A DNA stretch of 64,000 bases from Streptomyces sp. ATexAB-D23 (GTDB lineage Bacteria > Actinomycetota > Actinomycetes > Streptomycetales > Streptomycetaceae): the NCBI RefSeq assembly GCF_000373645.1, contig NZ_KB892007.1, forward strand, positions 62,076 through 126,075, in the 5' to 3' direction. Position numbers and translations under genes: made by a program. Positions 53,480 to 62,151 of the stretch are shown here, piece by piece (positions within the stretch are counted from its first letter, which is position 1; the number at the start of each line of letters is the position of its first letter). The notes under the pieces are model-generated. The model saw only the letters and a list, made by a program, of their open reading frames with translations, was not told where the DNA came from and searched no databases.

Positions 53480-53646
53480 GCCGCCTCCCATATATGGGCA
53501 AAAACGCCCTGAAGTGCCGAGAACTTCCCCGGGCACAGTGTGTGTCTGATGCTTCGGCCGCCGTATTCGTCATACGTCGCCCGGAACAAGGTCCAGGTGC
53601 CGGCCCGCGCCCCGATCCCCGGATCGGCGCGGCCGGCTACTGCCGC

Positions 53647-54159
53647 TCAGTCGGCGGCGACGGCGGGAACGGGGACCTCCAGGGTCTCGCCGCTCCCGCA
53701 TCCTTCTGCGGAGGGCCGCCGCTCACGGAGTTCCGTGATGGCGGCCTCGAAGTCTTCGAGGCTGTCGAACGCCCGGTACACGGACGCGAACCGCAGGTAG
53801 GCGACCAGGTCGAGTTCCTGCAGGGGGCCGAGGATGGCCAGGCCCACATCGTGCGTGGTCAGCTCGGCGCTCCCGGTCGCGCGCACCGCCTCCTCGACCC
53901 GTTGGCCGAGTTTGGCGAGGGCGTCCTCGGTGACGGGCCGCCCCTGGCACGCCTTGCGCACCCCGGAGATCACCTTGGTGCGGCTGAAGGGCTCGGTCAC
54001 ACCGCTGCGCTTGACCACCATGAGCGAACAGGTCTCCACCGTCGTGAAACGGCGGGAGCAGTCGGGGCACTGGCGGCGCCGGCGGATCGAGGTCCCGTCG
54101 TCGGTGGTGCGACTGTCGACGACCCGGCTGTCGGGGTGCCTGCAGAAGGGGCAGTGCAT
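53647..54159 (-). CDS. nrdR: Transcriptional repressor NrdR
   Basis: 170 aa. N-terminal zinc ribbon [15 protein letters not shown]...CPDCSRRF (two CxxC pairs) and a central ATP-cone ([29 protein letters not shown]). It senses ATP/dATP and represses ribonucleotide reductase operons by binding paired NrdR boxes. Such boxes occur in its own promoter. First gene of the nrdRJ operon. Confidence 0.95.
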   Translation of the reverse strand: MHCPFCRHPDSRVVDSRTTDDGTSIRRRRQCPDCSRRFTTVETCSLMVVKRSGVTEPFSRTKVISGVRKACQGRPVTEDALAKLGQRVEEAVRATGSAELTTHDVGLAILGPLQELDLVAYLRFASVYRAFDSLEDFEAAITELRERRPSAEGCGSGETLEVPVPAVAAD

Positions 54160-54268
54160 GGCTCCCAACCCTCCTTCACAGCACGACTGAATAGCCTCTT
54201 CAGGCCCGGCGAGGGGCCCTCGAAGCGGTCTCAAGCATAGGCGATGACCGCACCCCCGATTCACGGGG

Positions 54269-54315
54269 ACCACAACTTCTGGGCGGCCGGAACAATCCAA
54301 CCACTAGATCTTGGG
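54269..54315. promoter_or_regulatory. Paired NrdR boxes of the nrdRJ operon
   Basis: ACCACAACTTCTGGGC (54269-54284) and ACCACTAGATCTTGGG (54300-54315) share 12 of 16 positions and are 31 bp apart start to start, i.e. three helical turns. That spacing is diagnostic of NrdR box pairs. They lie 110-156 bp upstream of the nrdR start. Confidence 0.7.
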
Positions 54316-54574
54316 TTTGGCCGCGCATTTGGCCCTGGAGCGTGTCGCACCGGGAGGGCGACCGGAAGGCAGCGTACGGCCGACCAAGAGGGTACGGGAA
54401 GCGCCCGGACGGCGGACGACCGGGCGGCCACCCCCGCGCGCGTTCCGCGCGGTACGGAACGCTACGGTCTGGGGGTCACGGCCACCGGCCATCCACCCCC
54501 TCGCGGCGCTGCGCGCACACGCAGCCTCATACACCCGGCAGCGAACGCCCGGCACACTTTCATTCGTTTTTCAC

Positions 54575-54590
54575 TCGAACGTGTGTTTGG
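54575..54590. promoter_or_regulatory. LexA-binding SOS box of lexA
   Basis: TCGAACGTGTGTTTGG matches the Gram-positive/actinobacterial SOS box TCGAAC-N4-GTTCGA in all but two positions. It is about 65 bp upstream of the lexA start, as expected for autorepression. Confidence 0.8.
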
Positions 54591-54654
54591 CGCAACCTTT
54601 CGAAAGCTACTACCGTTGTCCAGCTAGGGAGACCATTCGAGAGGGGCCGCCGAC

Positions 54655-55449
54655 GTGACCACCACCGCAGACAGTGCCATCATCACTGCCCAGGACCGCT
54701 CCCAGAGCCGAGTCGAACCGGTGCATGCCATGAGTGACTCAGTCACGAACACGGAGGGGCCGGAGCCCGGTCGCCCAGCGCGCTCGCTCCCCGGGCGACC
54801 TCCTGGAATCCGGGCGGACAGCTCGGGACTCACGGACCGGCAGCGGCGGGTGATCGAGGTCATCCGGGATTCCGTGCAGCGGCGTGGATATCCGCCGTCG
54901 ATGCGGGAGATCGGTCAGGCGGTGGGCCTTTCCAGCACCTCCTCCGTCGCGCATCAGCTGATGGCTCTGGAGCGCAAGGGCTTCCTGCGCCGCGACCCCC
55001 ACCGCCCCCGGGCGTACGAGGTGCGCGGCTCGGACCAGCCGAGCACCCAGCCGACGGACACCACGGGCAAGCCCGCCGCCTCGTACGTCCCGCTGGTGGG
55101 CCGGATCGCGGCCGGTGGACCGATCCTCGCCGAGGAGTCCGTCGAGGACGTGTTCCCGCTCCCCCGGCAGCTGGTCGGTGACGGAGAGCTGTTCGTGCTG
55201 AAGGTCGTCGGCGACTCGATGATCGAAGCGGCGATCTGTGACGGCGACTGGGTCACCGTGCGACGCCAGCCCGTCGCGGAGAACGGCGACATCGTGGCCG
55301 CCATGCTGGACGGCGAGGCCACCGTGAAGCGCTTCAAGCGGGAGGACGGCCACGTCTGGCTCCTCCCCCACAACGCCGCGTACCAGCCGATCCCCGGCGA
55401 CGAGGCAACCATCCTCGGCAAGGTCGTCGCAGTGCTGCGCCGGGTCTGA
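54655..55449 (+). CDS. lexA: SOS repressor LexA
   Basis: 264 aa, with a Streptomyces-type N-terminal extension. Winged HTH ([53 protein letters not shown]), autocleavage site Ala-Gly in [12 protein letters not shown], catalytic Ser in [17 protein letters not shown] and catalytic Lys in ATVKRFKRE. RecA-stimulated self-cleavage derepresses DNA-repair genes. The GTG at 54655 has GAGAGGGG upstream. Confidence 0.95.
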   Translation: MTTTADSAIITAQDRSQSRVEPVHAMSDSVTNTEGPEPGRPARSLPGRPPGIRADSSGLTDRQRRVIEVIRDSVQRRGYPPSMREIGQAVGLSSTSSVAHQLMALERKGFLRRDPHRPRAYEVRGSDQPSTQPTDTTGKPAASYVPLVGRIAAGGPILAEESVEDVFPLPRQLVGDGELFVLKVVGDSMIEAAICDGDWVTVRRQPVAENGDIVAAMLDGEATVKRFKREDGHVWLLPHNAAYQPIPGDEATILGKVVAVLRRV

Positions 55450-55474
55450 GACCGGCACTCCGCGCCGTACGAGC

Positions 55475-55502
55475 GGGCCCCAGGCCACCGGCCTGGGGCC
55501 CT
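55475..55502. terminator. Bidirectional terminator between lexA and dinG
   Basis: GGGCCCCAGGCC / GGCCTGGGGCCC, a 12-bp perfect stem with a 4-nt loop, lies between the convergent genes. Confidence 0.8.
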
Positions 55503-55527
55503 CCTCGTTGTGTACGGAGGACAGGCC

Positions 55528-57498
55528 CTAGCTCTGCTCCGCCTTCGCCGCGGCGTCGATCGCGGCGAGGGAGCGGCGGGCCTGGTTGCGGTCGGTGGTG
55601 TACCAGAAGCCGGGGAGCGAGGCCCGCAGATAGCTGCCGTAGCGGGCGTTGGCGAGGCGCGGGTCGAGCACCGCGACGACGCCCTTGTCGCCCGTGGCCC
55701 GTACGAGACGTCCGGCGCCCTGGGCCATCAGCAGCGCGGCGTGCGTGGCCGCCACCGCCATGAAGCCGTTGCCGCCCGCTTCCTCGACCGCCTTCTGGCG
55801 CGCGCTCATCAGCGGATCGTCGGGCCGGGGGAACGGGATACGGTCCATGACCACCAGCTGGCAGCTCGGCCCGGGGACGTCCACGCCCTGCCACAGCGAC
55901 AGCGTGCCGAACAGGCAGGTCTCCGGGTCGGCCGCGAAGTTCTTGATCAGCTCGCCCAGGGTCTCCTCGCCCTGGAGCAGGATCGGCTTGTCCAGACGGC
56001 CCCGCAGCTCCTCGGCGGCGGCCTTGGCCCCCCGCATGGAGGAGAACAGTCCCAGCGTGCGCCCGCCGGCGGCTTCGACCAGCTCGGCCAGCTCATCGAG
56101 CATGTCCGTACGGGAACCCTCCCGGCCCGGGGTCGCCAGATGCCGGGCGACATACAGGATGCCCTGCTTCGGGTAGTCGAAGGGCGAACCGACGTCGAGG
56201 CCCTTCCACTGCGGGACGTCGTCGCCCGCGGTCCCCTCGGGGGCGAGCCCCAGGGAAGCGCCCACACCGTTGAAGTCGCCGCCGAGCTTGAGCGTGGCCG
56301 AGGTGAGGACGACGGAGCGCTCGGTGAAGAGCTTCTCGCGCAGCAGCCCGGAGACGGAGAGCGGGGCGACCCGCACGGAGGCGCCGAACCGGTCGTGCCG
56401 CTCGTACCAGACGACGTCGTACTCGGAGCCCTGCGTGATGCGCTCCGCGACGGCGTGGATGGACTCGACCGAGGCCAGCGCCTGCTTGCGGACCGCGTCC
56501 TCGTCCTGGACGGACTTGTCCCGGGTGGAACCGATCGCGGAGATCACCGTACGCGCGGCGTCCCGCAGGGCCATCAGCGCGTATCCCAGATCCTCCGGGA
56601 CCTCCTCCAGGCGGCCGGGGAGCGCCAGCTCCATCACCCGCTCGAAGCCCTCGGACGCGGTCTGCAGCGCGTCGGCCGCCTTCTCGTTGACCAGCTTCGC
56701 GGCGCGGCGCACCGCGCGGTTCACCTGGCCCGGGGTCAGCTCGCCGGTGGCCACCCCGGTGACCCGGGAGACCAGCTCATGGGCCTCGTCCACGATCAGC
56801 ACCTCGTGCTGCGGGAGCACCGGGGCGCCCTCGATGGCGTCGATCGCCAGCAGCGCGTGGTTGGTGACGACGACGTCCGCGAGCTTGGCCCGCTCCCTGG
56901 CCTGCTCCGCGAAGCACTCCGCCCCGTACGCGCACTTGGTGGCGCCCAGGCACTCCCGGGACGTGACGGAGGTCTGCGCCCAGGCCCGGTCGGAGACGCC
57001 GGGGGTGAGGTCGTCCCGGTCGCCCGTCTCCGTCTCGTCCGCCCAGTCCCGCATGCGCAGGAGGTCCTGGCCGAGCTTGCTGGACGGCGCCGCCGCCTCG
57101 AACTGGTCGAACAGGCCCTCTTCCTCCTCCTGCGGCACACCTTCGTGCAGCCGGTGCAGGCAGAGGTAGTTCGACCGGCCCTTCAGCATGGCGAACTGGG
57201 GGCGGCGGCGCAGCAGCGGATGCAGCGCGTCCACCGTGCGCGGCAGGTCCCGCTCGACCAGCTGGCGCTGGAGGGCCAGGGTCGCCGTGGCCACGACGAC
57301 GCGCTCGCCGTGAGCCAGGGCCGGCACCAGGTAGCCGAGCGATTTGCCCGTACCCGTGCCGGCCTGGACGAGCAGGTGGGATTGGTCGTCTACCGCCTCG
57401 GCGACGGCACCGGCCATGGCGGCCTGGCCGGGCCTCTCCGTACCGCCGACGGCGGTCACGGCGGCGTGCAGGAGCTCGGGGAGGGATGGCTTCGTCAT
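55528..57498 (-). CDS. dinG: DinG/XPD-like ATP-dependent DNA helicase
   Basis: 656 aa. SF2 helicase: Walker A LVQAGTGTGKSLGYLVP (about residues 43-59), DEAH box LIVDEAHEL, and C-terminal motif MAQGAGRLVRATGDKG. Cys residues near NYLCLHR and ECLGATKCAYGAECF are spaced as in the Fe-S cluster of DinG/XPD enzymes. DinG helicases unwind recombination and R-loop intermediates; many are SOS-controlled, and this one converges on lexA. No SOS box was recognised at its own promoter. The symbol is by family and position; YoaA-like naming is equally possible. Confidence 0.88.
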   Translation of the reverse strand: MTKPSLPELLHAAVTAVGGTERPGQAAMAGAVAEAVDDQSHLLVQAGTGTGKSLGYLVPALAHGERVVVATATLALQRQLVERDLPRTVDALHPLLRRRPQFAMLKGRSNYLCLHRLHEGVPQEEEEGLFDQFEAAAPSSKLGQDLLRMRDWADETETGDRDDLTPGVSDRAWAQTSVTSRECLGATKCAYGAECFAEQARERAKLADVVVTNHALLAIDAIEGAPVLPQHEVLIVDEAHELVSRVTGVATGELTPGQVNRAVRRAAKLVNEKAADALQTASEGFERVMELALPGRLEEVPEDLGYALMALRDAARTVISAIGSTRDKSVQDEDAVRKQALASVESIHAVAERITQGSEYDVVWYERHDRFGASVRVAPLSVSGLLREKLFTERSVVLTSATLKLGGDFNGVGASLGLAPEGTAGDDVPQWKGLDVGSPFDYPKQGILYVARHLATPGREGSRTDMLDELAELVEAAGGRTLGLFSSMRGAKAAAEELRGRLDKPILLQGEETLGELIKNFAADPETCLFGTLSLWQGVDVPGPSCQLVVMDRIPFPRPDDPLMSARQKAVEEAGGNGFMAVAATHAALLMAQGAGRLVRATGDKGVVAVLDPRLANARYGSYLRASLPGFWYTTDRNQARRSLAAIDAAAKAEQS

Positions 57499-57548
57499 AG
57501 CCCGGCCAGCCTACGGGGCTCCACTGACAACGACGCTCACTCCCGGCC

Positions 57549-59420
57549 TCACGCCGAGAGGTGGAGCGGGTTGGCCACGGAGCCGTGGACCGCCGCGTGC
57601 GGGCGTTCCGGCCGGTCGCGGTAGCCGTCGAGATGCAGACGATTGCGGTTCAGACAGAGGCGCTCGATCCGCGGGGTCAGCATGTCGAACGTCTCGAACC
57701 GCTCCTTCAGCTCGGGGAACCGGGCGTGGTGGCGCAGGATCTCCGCCCGGACGAGTGACCAGAATTCGCCCTCGGGGACACCGAGCTGTTCCTCGCAGAG
57801 CGGGGAGAGGAACCGGAAGACCCCGGTGAAGAGTCCGGAGTGGATGAACTGGGTGAGGAAGGCCGGTTCCTCGGTCAGCAGGACGCTGCGCACGTCGGGC
57901 GGCATGGTGTCGTGTTCGGGCAGCGGCCGCGCGCTCACGTTGACGTCGTCCACGAAGTCCTTGATCGCGAGACGTGCGGGCACGTCCTGGTCGTCGAAGA
58001 CCACGATCGCGTTCTCGCCGTGCGGGGAGAAGACGGTGCCGTAGCGGTAGAGGAAGTGCAGCAGCGGCGGCAGCAGCGCGGCGAAGAGCCGGGAGAGCCA
58101 GACGGTGGGCGTCAGCCCGGAGCGGGCGACCAGCTCGGCGGTGAAGGCGCGTCCCCGCGGGTCGGTGTGGAGCAGCGAGGCGAGGGTGCGGGCCCGCTCC
58201 CCCGGCGCCAGACGCGGCAGCAGGGGCTCGCGCCAGATCGCGCCGAGGATCTCCTTGAACTGGTACGGCGTCTCGGGGAGGTGGTCGTACAGCGGGTGCT
58301 CGACGGTGACCGACGCGACCTCGCCGAGCAGGATGACGCCGCAGGTGTCGCGCAGGAACGGATCGTTGTCGCGCAGCCCAAGCACCCAGTCCGTGACGGC
58401 GGGGGCGGCGATGGTCCGCTCGGTCGGCAGGCCGCGCCAGACCAGCGTGTTGAGGATCGACAGCGGGAGCTTGACCGTGTGCCGGTCGGGTCGCGCGACG
58501 TTGGCGAAGGTACGGATGGACTGCTGCGGCAGCCGCACGTCCGGGTCGGCGGGCAGGGGCACGATGTCGCCGGCGGCGATGGCCGGGGCGAAGAGCGGCA
58601 CGATCCACTCGTCCCACTGCCAGGGGTGTACGGGCAGGTAGTGGTAGGCGTCCGGGTCGAGGCCGCGGGCGCGCAGGGTGTCGGCGAAGGACGCGCGGAC
58701 CTCGGCGTCGAGCTCCTGGGCGTAGAGCGGCCCCGGGGTGGCCAGCCGGCCCACGCCCCGGTAGGCGGCGATCCGGTGGGAGACGGCCAGCCACGGCAGC
58801 CTGACCGGTTTCCTGGCCTCGGGGGTGTAGCGGGAGGCGTCGGTGGCGGAGAAGCCGAGGCGGCCCTTGTTGGCGACGATCCAGGGGTGGCCGGTCTGGT
58901 GGCCTTCGAGTTCCGCGTAGCCGAGGTCGGCCAGTTCGGCGGCGGTGAGCGCGGTGTGGTCGAGGCGGGCGTCCGCGGTGAGCGTCGTGGTCAGCTCACG
59001 GATGAGGTGGCCGAGGGTGGCGCCGTCGAGCCCGAGGAGGCGGCGGGCCCGGGTGAGGAACAGCAGCGGATCGCGGAAGGGGACGCCGCCGTCCGCTGCC
59101 TGCGAGTCCTGGCCGTCCGCCGCCCGGTCGGAGTCGGGGTGGGCTGTCTCCCGGATCGAGTCCGGGTCCACGCGCCAGCTGCCGTACACGCCGCGCCGGG
59201 CGGTGAAGCTCAGCGTGGAGCCGTCGTCCAGTCCCAGGGTGTAGGTGTCGCCGCCGGGGGTTCGCACGGCCGGCTCGATGACTTCCTCGTAGGCGAACTC
59301 ACCGAGCATCTTGGCGAGCATCCGGGCGGCGGCCCGGTCCCAGGCCCCCCGGTTCAGCTCCGGGGTACTGAGCAGCGCGGGCGGCTCCATTGCGTCGTGG
59401 TGCGCAGGGTATTTCGGCAC
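57549..59420 (-). CDS. IucA/IucC family NIS siderophore synthetase (second)
   Basis: 623 aa. Synthetase motifs: GHPWIVANKGRLGFSATDASRYTPE (ATP/substrate region near residue 190), YLPVHPWQWDEWI, KLPLSILNTLVWRGLP, HGENAIVVFDDQDVPARLAIKDFVDD. The enzyme adenylates a carboxylate (citrate or a citrate adduct) and joins it to an amine or hydroxyl. As the last gene of the operon it probably makes the second bond of the siderophore. The GTG at 59420 follows GAGGAG. The gap to the GNAT gene is 60 bp. Confidence 0.9.
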   Translation of the reverse strand: MPKYPAHHDAMEPPALLSTPELNRGAWDRAAARMLAKMLGEFAYEEVIEPAVRTPGGDTYTLGLDDGSTLSFTARRGVYGSWRVDPDSIRETAHPDSDRAADGQDSQAADGGVPFRDPLLFLTRARRLLGLDGATLGHLIRELTTTLTADARLDHTALTAAELADLGYAELEGHQTGHPWIVANKGRLGFSATDASRYTPEARKPVRLPWLAVSHRIAAYRGVGRLATPGPLYAQELDAEVRASFADTLRARGLDPDAYHYLPVHPWQWDEWIVPLFAPAIAAGDIVPLPADPDVRLPQQSIRTFANVARPDRHTVKLPLSILNTLVWRGLPTERTIAAPAVTDWVLGLRDNDPFLRDTCGVILLGEVASVTVEHPLYDHLPETPYQFKEILGAIWREPLLPRLAPGERARTLASLLHTDPRGRAFTAELVARSGLTPTVWLSRLFAALLPPLLHFLYRYGTVFSPHGENAIVVFDDQDVPARLAIKDFVDDVNVSARPLPEHDTMPPDVRSVLLTEEPAFLTQFIHSGLFTGVFRFLSPLCEEQLGVPEGEFWSLVRAEILRHHARFPELKERFETFDMLTPRIERLCLNRNRLHLDGYRDRPERPHAAVHGSVANPLHLSA

Positions 59421-59480
59421 GGGGACTCCTCGGGATGGAACCGATGGGGTTCGAGCGGTGCGGACAGGTCGGGGAAGTGT

Positions 59481-60191
59481 TCATGGGCTGGTTCGGTGGG
59501 TTCGGTCGCGGATCATCAGCGCGGCCCGCTTCTCCGGGAGGTCGACCTCGGCGGAGAAGCGGAATCCGGCGCTCAGGAACGCGGAGACGGATGGGACGTT
59601 GCGGAGGTCGGGCTCGGCCACGACCCGGGTGCAGAGCGGAAGGTTGTCGAGTACGAGACCGGCCACGGCGCGCAGCAGCGTGGTGCCGGTGCCCCGGCCG
59701 CGGTGGCCTTCGGCGATGAGGAGGTGGACTCCTGTGTCGTGCGGCCGGGCGGGATAGTGGCGGGCCAGCGGGTCGAGGTCGGCCCGGTAGATCTCCCAGT
59801 AGCTCATGGGCGTACCCGACAGCACGCCGAGGCAGGGGATGCTGCGGCCGTCGCCGTCGAGTTGGGCGGCGAGATGCCCGGCCGTGACGCTCTCGTCGCC
59901 GGCGAGCTCCCAGAAGGCCGCGATCACGGGGTCGTTCATCCACCGGCTGATCATCGTGAGATCGCGCTCGGGGCGGACGGGGACGAGCTGGAACACCCCG
60001 GCCGGGGTGGCGACGGGCTGCCAGTCCGCCGGCCGGCCGAGGGGTCCGGACGAGGGGTCACGGTGCCGGGGCGTGGGTGCCTCCTCCTGGAAGGGCGCGC
60101 GGAGTTCAGCGGTGATCCGCGGTTCGAGTGTGTCCTCGGCGCCCGTGTCCCGCCGATCGGCGAGACCGGTGTGCGCATCGGAGGGAGGCAA
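59481..60191 (-). CDS. Siderophore-type GNAT acyltransferase
   Basis: 236 aa. C-terminal GNAT fold of the Acetyltransf_8 (IucB/RhbD-like) type, with SYWEIYRADLDPLARHYPARPHDTGVHLLIAEGHRGRGTGTTLLRAV showing the acetyl-CoA loop (HRGRGTG). The first ~50 residues are disordered looking. It would acylate an amine or hydroxylamine of the siderophore precursor. The TTG at 60191 is preceded by AAGGAGC about 10 nt upstream and lies 18 bp after the stop of the upstream synthetase, so it is an unusual but well supported start. Confidence 0.83.
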   Translation of the reverse strand: MPPSDAHTGLADRRDTGAEDTLEPRITAELRAPFQEEAPTPRHRDPSSGPLGRPADWQPVATPAGVFQLVPVRPERDLTMISRWMNDPVIAAFWELAGDESVTAGHLAAQLDGDGRSIPCLGVLSGTPMSYWEIYRADLDPLARHYPARPHDTGVHLLIAEGHRGRGTGTTLLRAVAGLVLDNLPLCTRVVAEPDLRNVPSVSAFLSAGFRFSAEVDLPEKRAALMIRDRTHRTSP

Positions 60192-60209
60192 CGGTGGGGC
60201 GCTCCTTAC

Positions 60210-62123
60210 TCAGCCGTGCAGGGGGTTGGTGATGGTGACGTAGACGGACTGGGTGTCCACGGGGCCGACGAGTTCGTCGAGTCCGTGCAGGCGGGTCAGC
60301 ATGTTGGCCTTGCAGCGCAGGCGCGGGGTTTCGAGCAGGCGGGCGGGGAGCGGTGAGCCCAGTTCGCACGCCGACTTGAGGAACCGCCGGAAGGCGTCGA
60401 GGAGCATGTCCTCGTCGGCGAGGCGCTGGGCACCGAATGCCCCGATCAGTCCGAATACGTTGTTGATGCCGAGGTAGTAGGCGAAGCGTTCGTCGGTGAC
60501 GGCGTCGGAGACGAAGGTGTCGCTGACGGCTCCGATGCCGGGGAGCCTGTGGTCGAGTGCGGCGCGGTGTGATTCACGGAAGTAGTAGCCCTGATTGTCA
60601 CGGTAACGGCCACCGGCGGGCCAGCCGTCCGCGTCGAGCAGGACCAGGGTGTTCTGCTGGTGGGCCTCCAGCGCGACACCGGCGTGCGCGTCGAGCCAGA
60701 GCACCGGCTGCACGACGCGGTCGAGGTAGCGCAGGAACCACTCGGCGGCCACCGCGGTCGTGGTCCGTCCCGTGACGGCGGCGAGACGGTGGACCACGTC
60801 GGCGAGGCGGGAGTGCAGGCCCGGCCGGCCCGGCCAGGGGCGCGGCGCGGTGAGCCCGGCGATGCAGACCGCGTCGTCGTCCCGCCCGAAGGGGTTGTGG
60901 CGGAGCATGACGTCGAGGCCGTGCACCGGCGTGCCGTCCGGGGTGTCGACGGCGAGCCAGGCGGGGTCGCGCACGATGTCGAAACCGGGGTGTTCCGCGT
61001 GCCACTGGCGGGCGAGCCCGGTGCGCAGCAGCCGGTGGACCTCCACTCCCCGGTGGAGTTCCTTGCGGAGGTTCTCCCGGCGGGAGTTGGTGATGCGTAC
61101 GCCGAGGGAGAGCTTCAGCATCAGGTCGGCGCCCGGCCGGTGCACGGTGCGCACCGAGGACGTGGGGTGCCAGTGTGCGCCGTACGGGCCCAGGTCGTGC
61201 AGGAGGCCGGAGTCGATGAGGGCGGCGACTTCGGGCCTGCCGCGCAGTTCGCGGGCCTGCCAGGGGTGGAGGGGAATGGGCGTGGTGTGTTCGGGGAAGG
61301 GCAGGCCCGGGGCGTGCCGGGCGACGAGCTGCGCGGCGGAGACGGGCCGGCCCTGGTCGGTCCACGCGGAGTCGGTGGCCAGCACGGAGCGGTCGGCGGC
61401 CATCCAGTGGAGCGGGAAGGAGCCGTGCAGTTCGGGTGAGTAGAGCCGGGTCTCGGCGTCGGTCAGCCCTTCCCTGCTCTTGGGCGAGGGATGCAGCGGG
61501 TGGCCGAGCAGGAGCGACTGCTCGGCGGTGAGGAAAAGGTCCGCCTCGTCGGGGGCTCCGGGCCGGCTGCGCCGCTCCGCGATGAACGAGGCGGTGCGCC
61601 GTACGGAGTCGGCGACCCGGCCGACCATGTCGGCGCCCTCGTTGTGGTCGGCCTCCCGGCCGAGCAGGGCGGCCACGGTGACGGCGTCGGCGGTCGGTGC
61701 GCCGACGGGGGCCTGTTCCAGGGCGGGCGGCCCGAAGCGGTGCCAGCCCGTGGCGGACCAGTGGAGGACGGGGACGAGCAGGGCGGTGCCGCTCGCGGGG
61801 AGCGGGACGCGCAGGGTCTCCTCCGCCGGACGGGGCAGATCGCACTCGCGGACCCAGCAGCGCAGCAGGTTCTCGATGCCCGCCGCGTCGGCGGCGCGGA
61901 GTGGATCGGGCTGGTCCAGGGGATCGGCGGCCGGGGCCGCTTCGTCCGGGTGCACGGCGGCCGGGGGCGGGGAAGCGGGCCTCGACGCGTGCCACAGTTC
62001 GTGCGGCGTTTCCTTCTGGCGGGGCACGGTCGTCGCCTCGACGGCGAGTTGACCGGGGGCTGCGGCCTCGGAGAGGGGGCGGGAGGGAGGGCCGTCGGCC
62101 TCGGGCGCGGGGGTGGGGTTCAC
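60210..62123 (-). CDS. IucA/IucC family NIS siderophore synthetase (first)
   Basis: 637 aa. Characteristic motifs: GHPLHPSPKSREGLT (near 240), PLHPWQARELRG, MLKLSLGVRITNSRRENLRKELHRG, ALEAHQQNTLVLLDADG and YYLGINNVFG. The N-terminal ~55 residues look disordered. It makes an amide between citrate-type acid and amine. The GTG at 62123 follows AGGAAG about 6 nt upstream, 28 bp after the aminotransferase stop; longer readings to 62312 overlap that gene. Confidence 0.9.
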   Translation of the reverse strand: MNPTPAPEADGPPSRPLSEAAAPGQLAVEATTVPRQKETPHELWHASRPASPPPAAVHPDEAAPAADPLDQPDPLRAADAAGIENLLRCWVRECDLPRPAEETLRVPLPASGTALLVPVLHWSATGWHRFGPPALEQAPVGAPTADAVTVAALLGREADHNEGADMVGRVADSVRRTASFIAERRSRPGAPDEADLFLTAEQSLLLGHPLHPSPKSREGLTDAETRLYSPELHGSFPLHWMAADRSVLATDSAWTDQGRPVSAAQLVARHAPGLPFPEHTTPIPLHPWQARELRGRPEVAALIDSGLLHDLGPYGAHWHPTSSVRTVHRPGADLMLKLSLGVRITNSRRENLRKELHRGVEVHRLLRTGLARQWHAEHPGFDIVRDPAWLAVDTPDGTPVHGLDVMLRHNPFGRDDDAVCIAGLTAPRPWPGRPGLHSRLADVVHRLAAVTGRTTTAVAAEWFLRYLDRVVQPVLWLDAHAGVALEAHQQNTLVLLDADGWPAGGRYRDNQGYYFRESHRAALDHRLPGIGAVSDTFVSDAVTDERFAYYLGINNVFGLIGAFGAQRLADEDMLLDAFRRFLKSACELGSPLPARLLETPRLRCKANMLTRLHGLDELVGPVDTQSVYVTITNPLHG

Positions 62124-62151
62124 GGCGGTCTTCCTGTGCTGGTGTCCGTGG

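Larger units (their letters stand above)
54160..54654. other. Divergent nrdR-lexA regulatory region
   Basis: 495 bp without a supported gene; overlapping ORFs here are low-complexity and lack ribosome sites. It holds two NrdR-box-like elements near nrdR and an SOS box near lexA, described separately. Confidence 0.7.

Noticed and set aside
50726..53512. Long plus-strand ORF opposite nrdJ
   Set aside because: Antisense shadow of the ribonucleotide reductase; no recognisable motif and no ribosome site.
54244..54627. Plus-strand ORF in the nrdR-lexA gap
   Set aside because: It covers the NrdR boxes and SOS box, has no ribosome site and an arginine-rich, unordered product.
55510..57624. Long plus-strand ORF opposite dinG
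   Set aside because: Antisense shadow; the minus strand has helicase motifs throughout.
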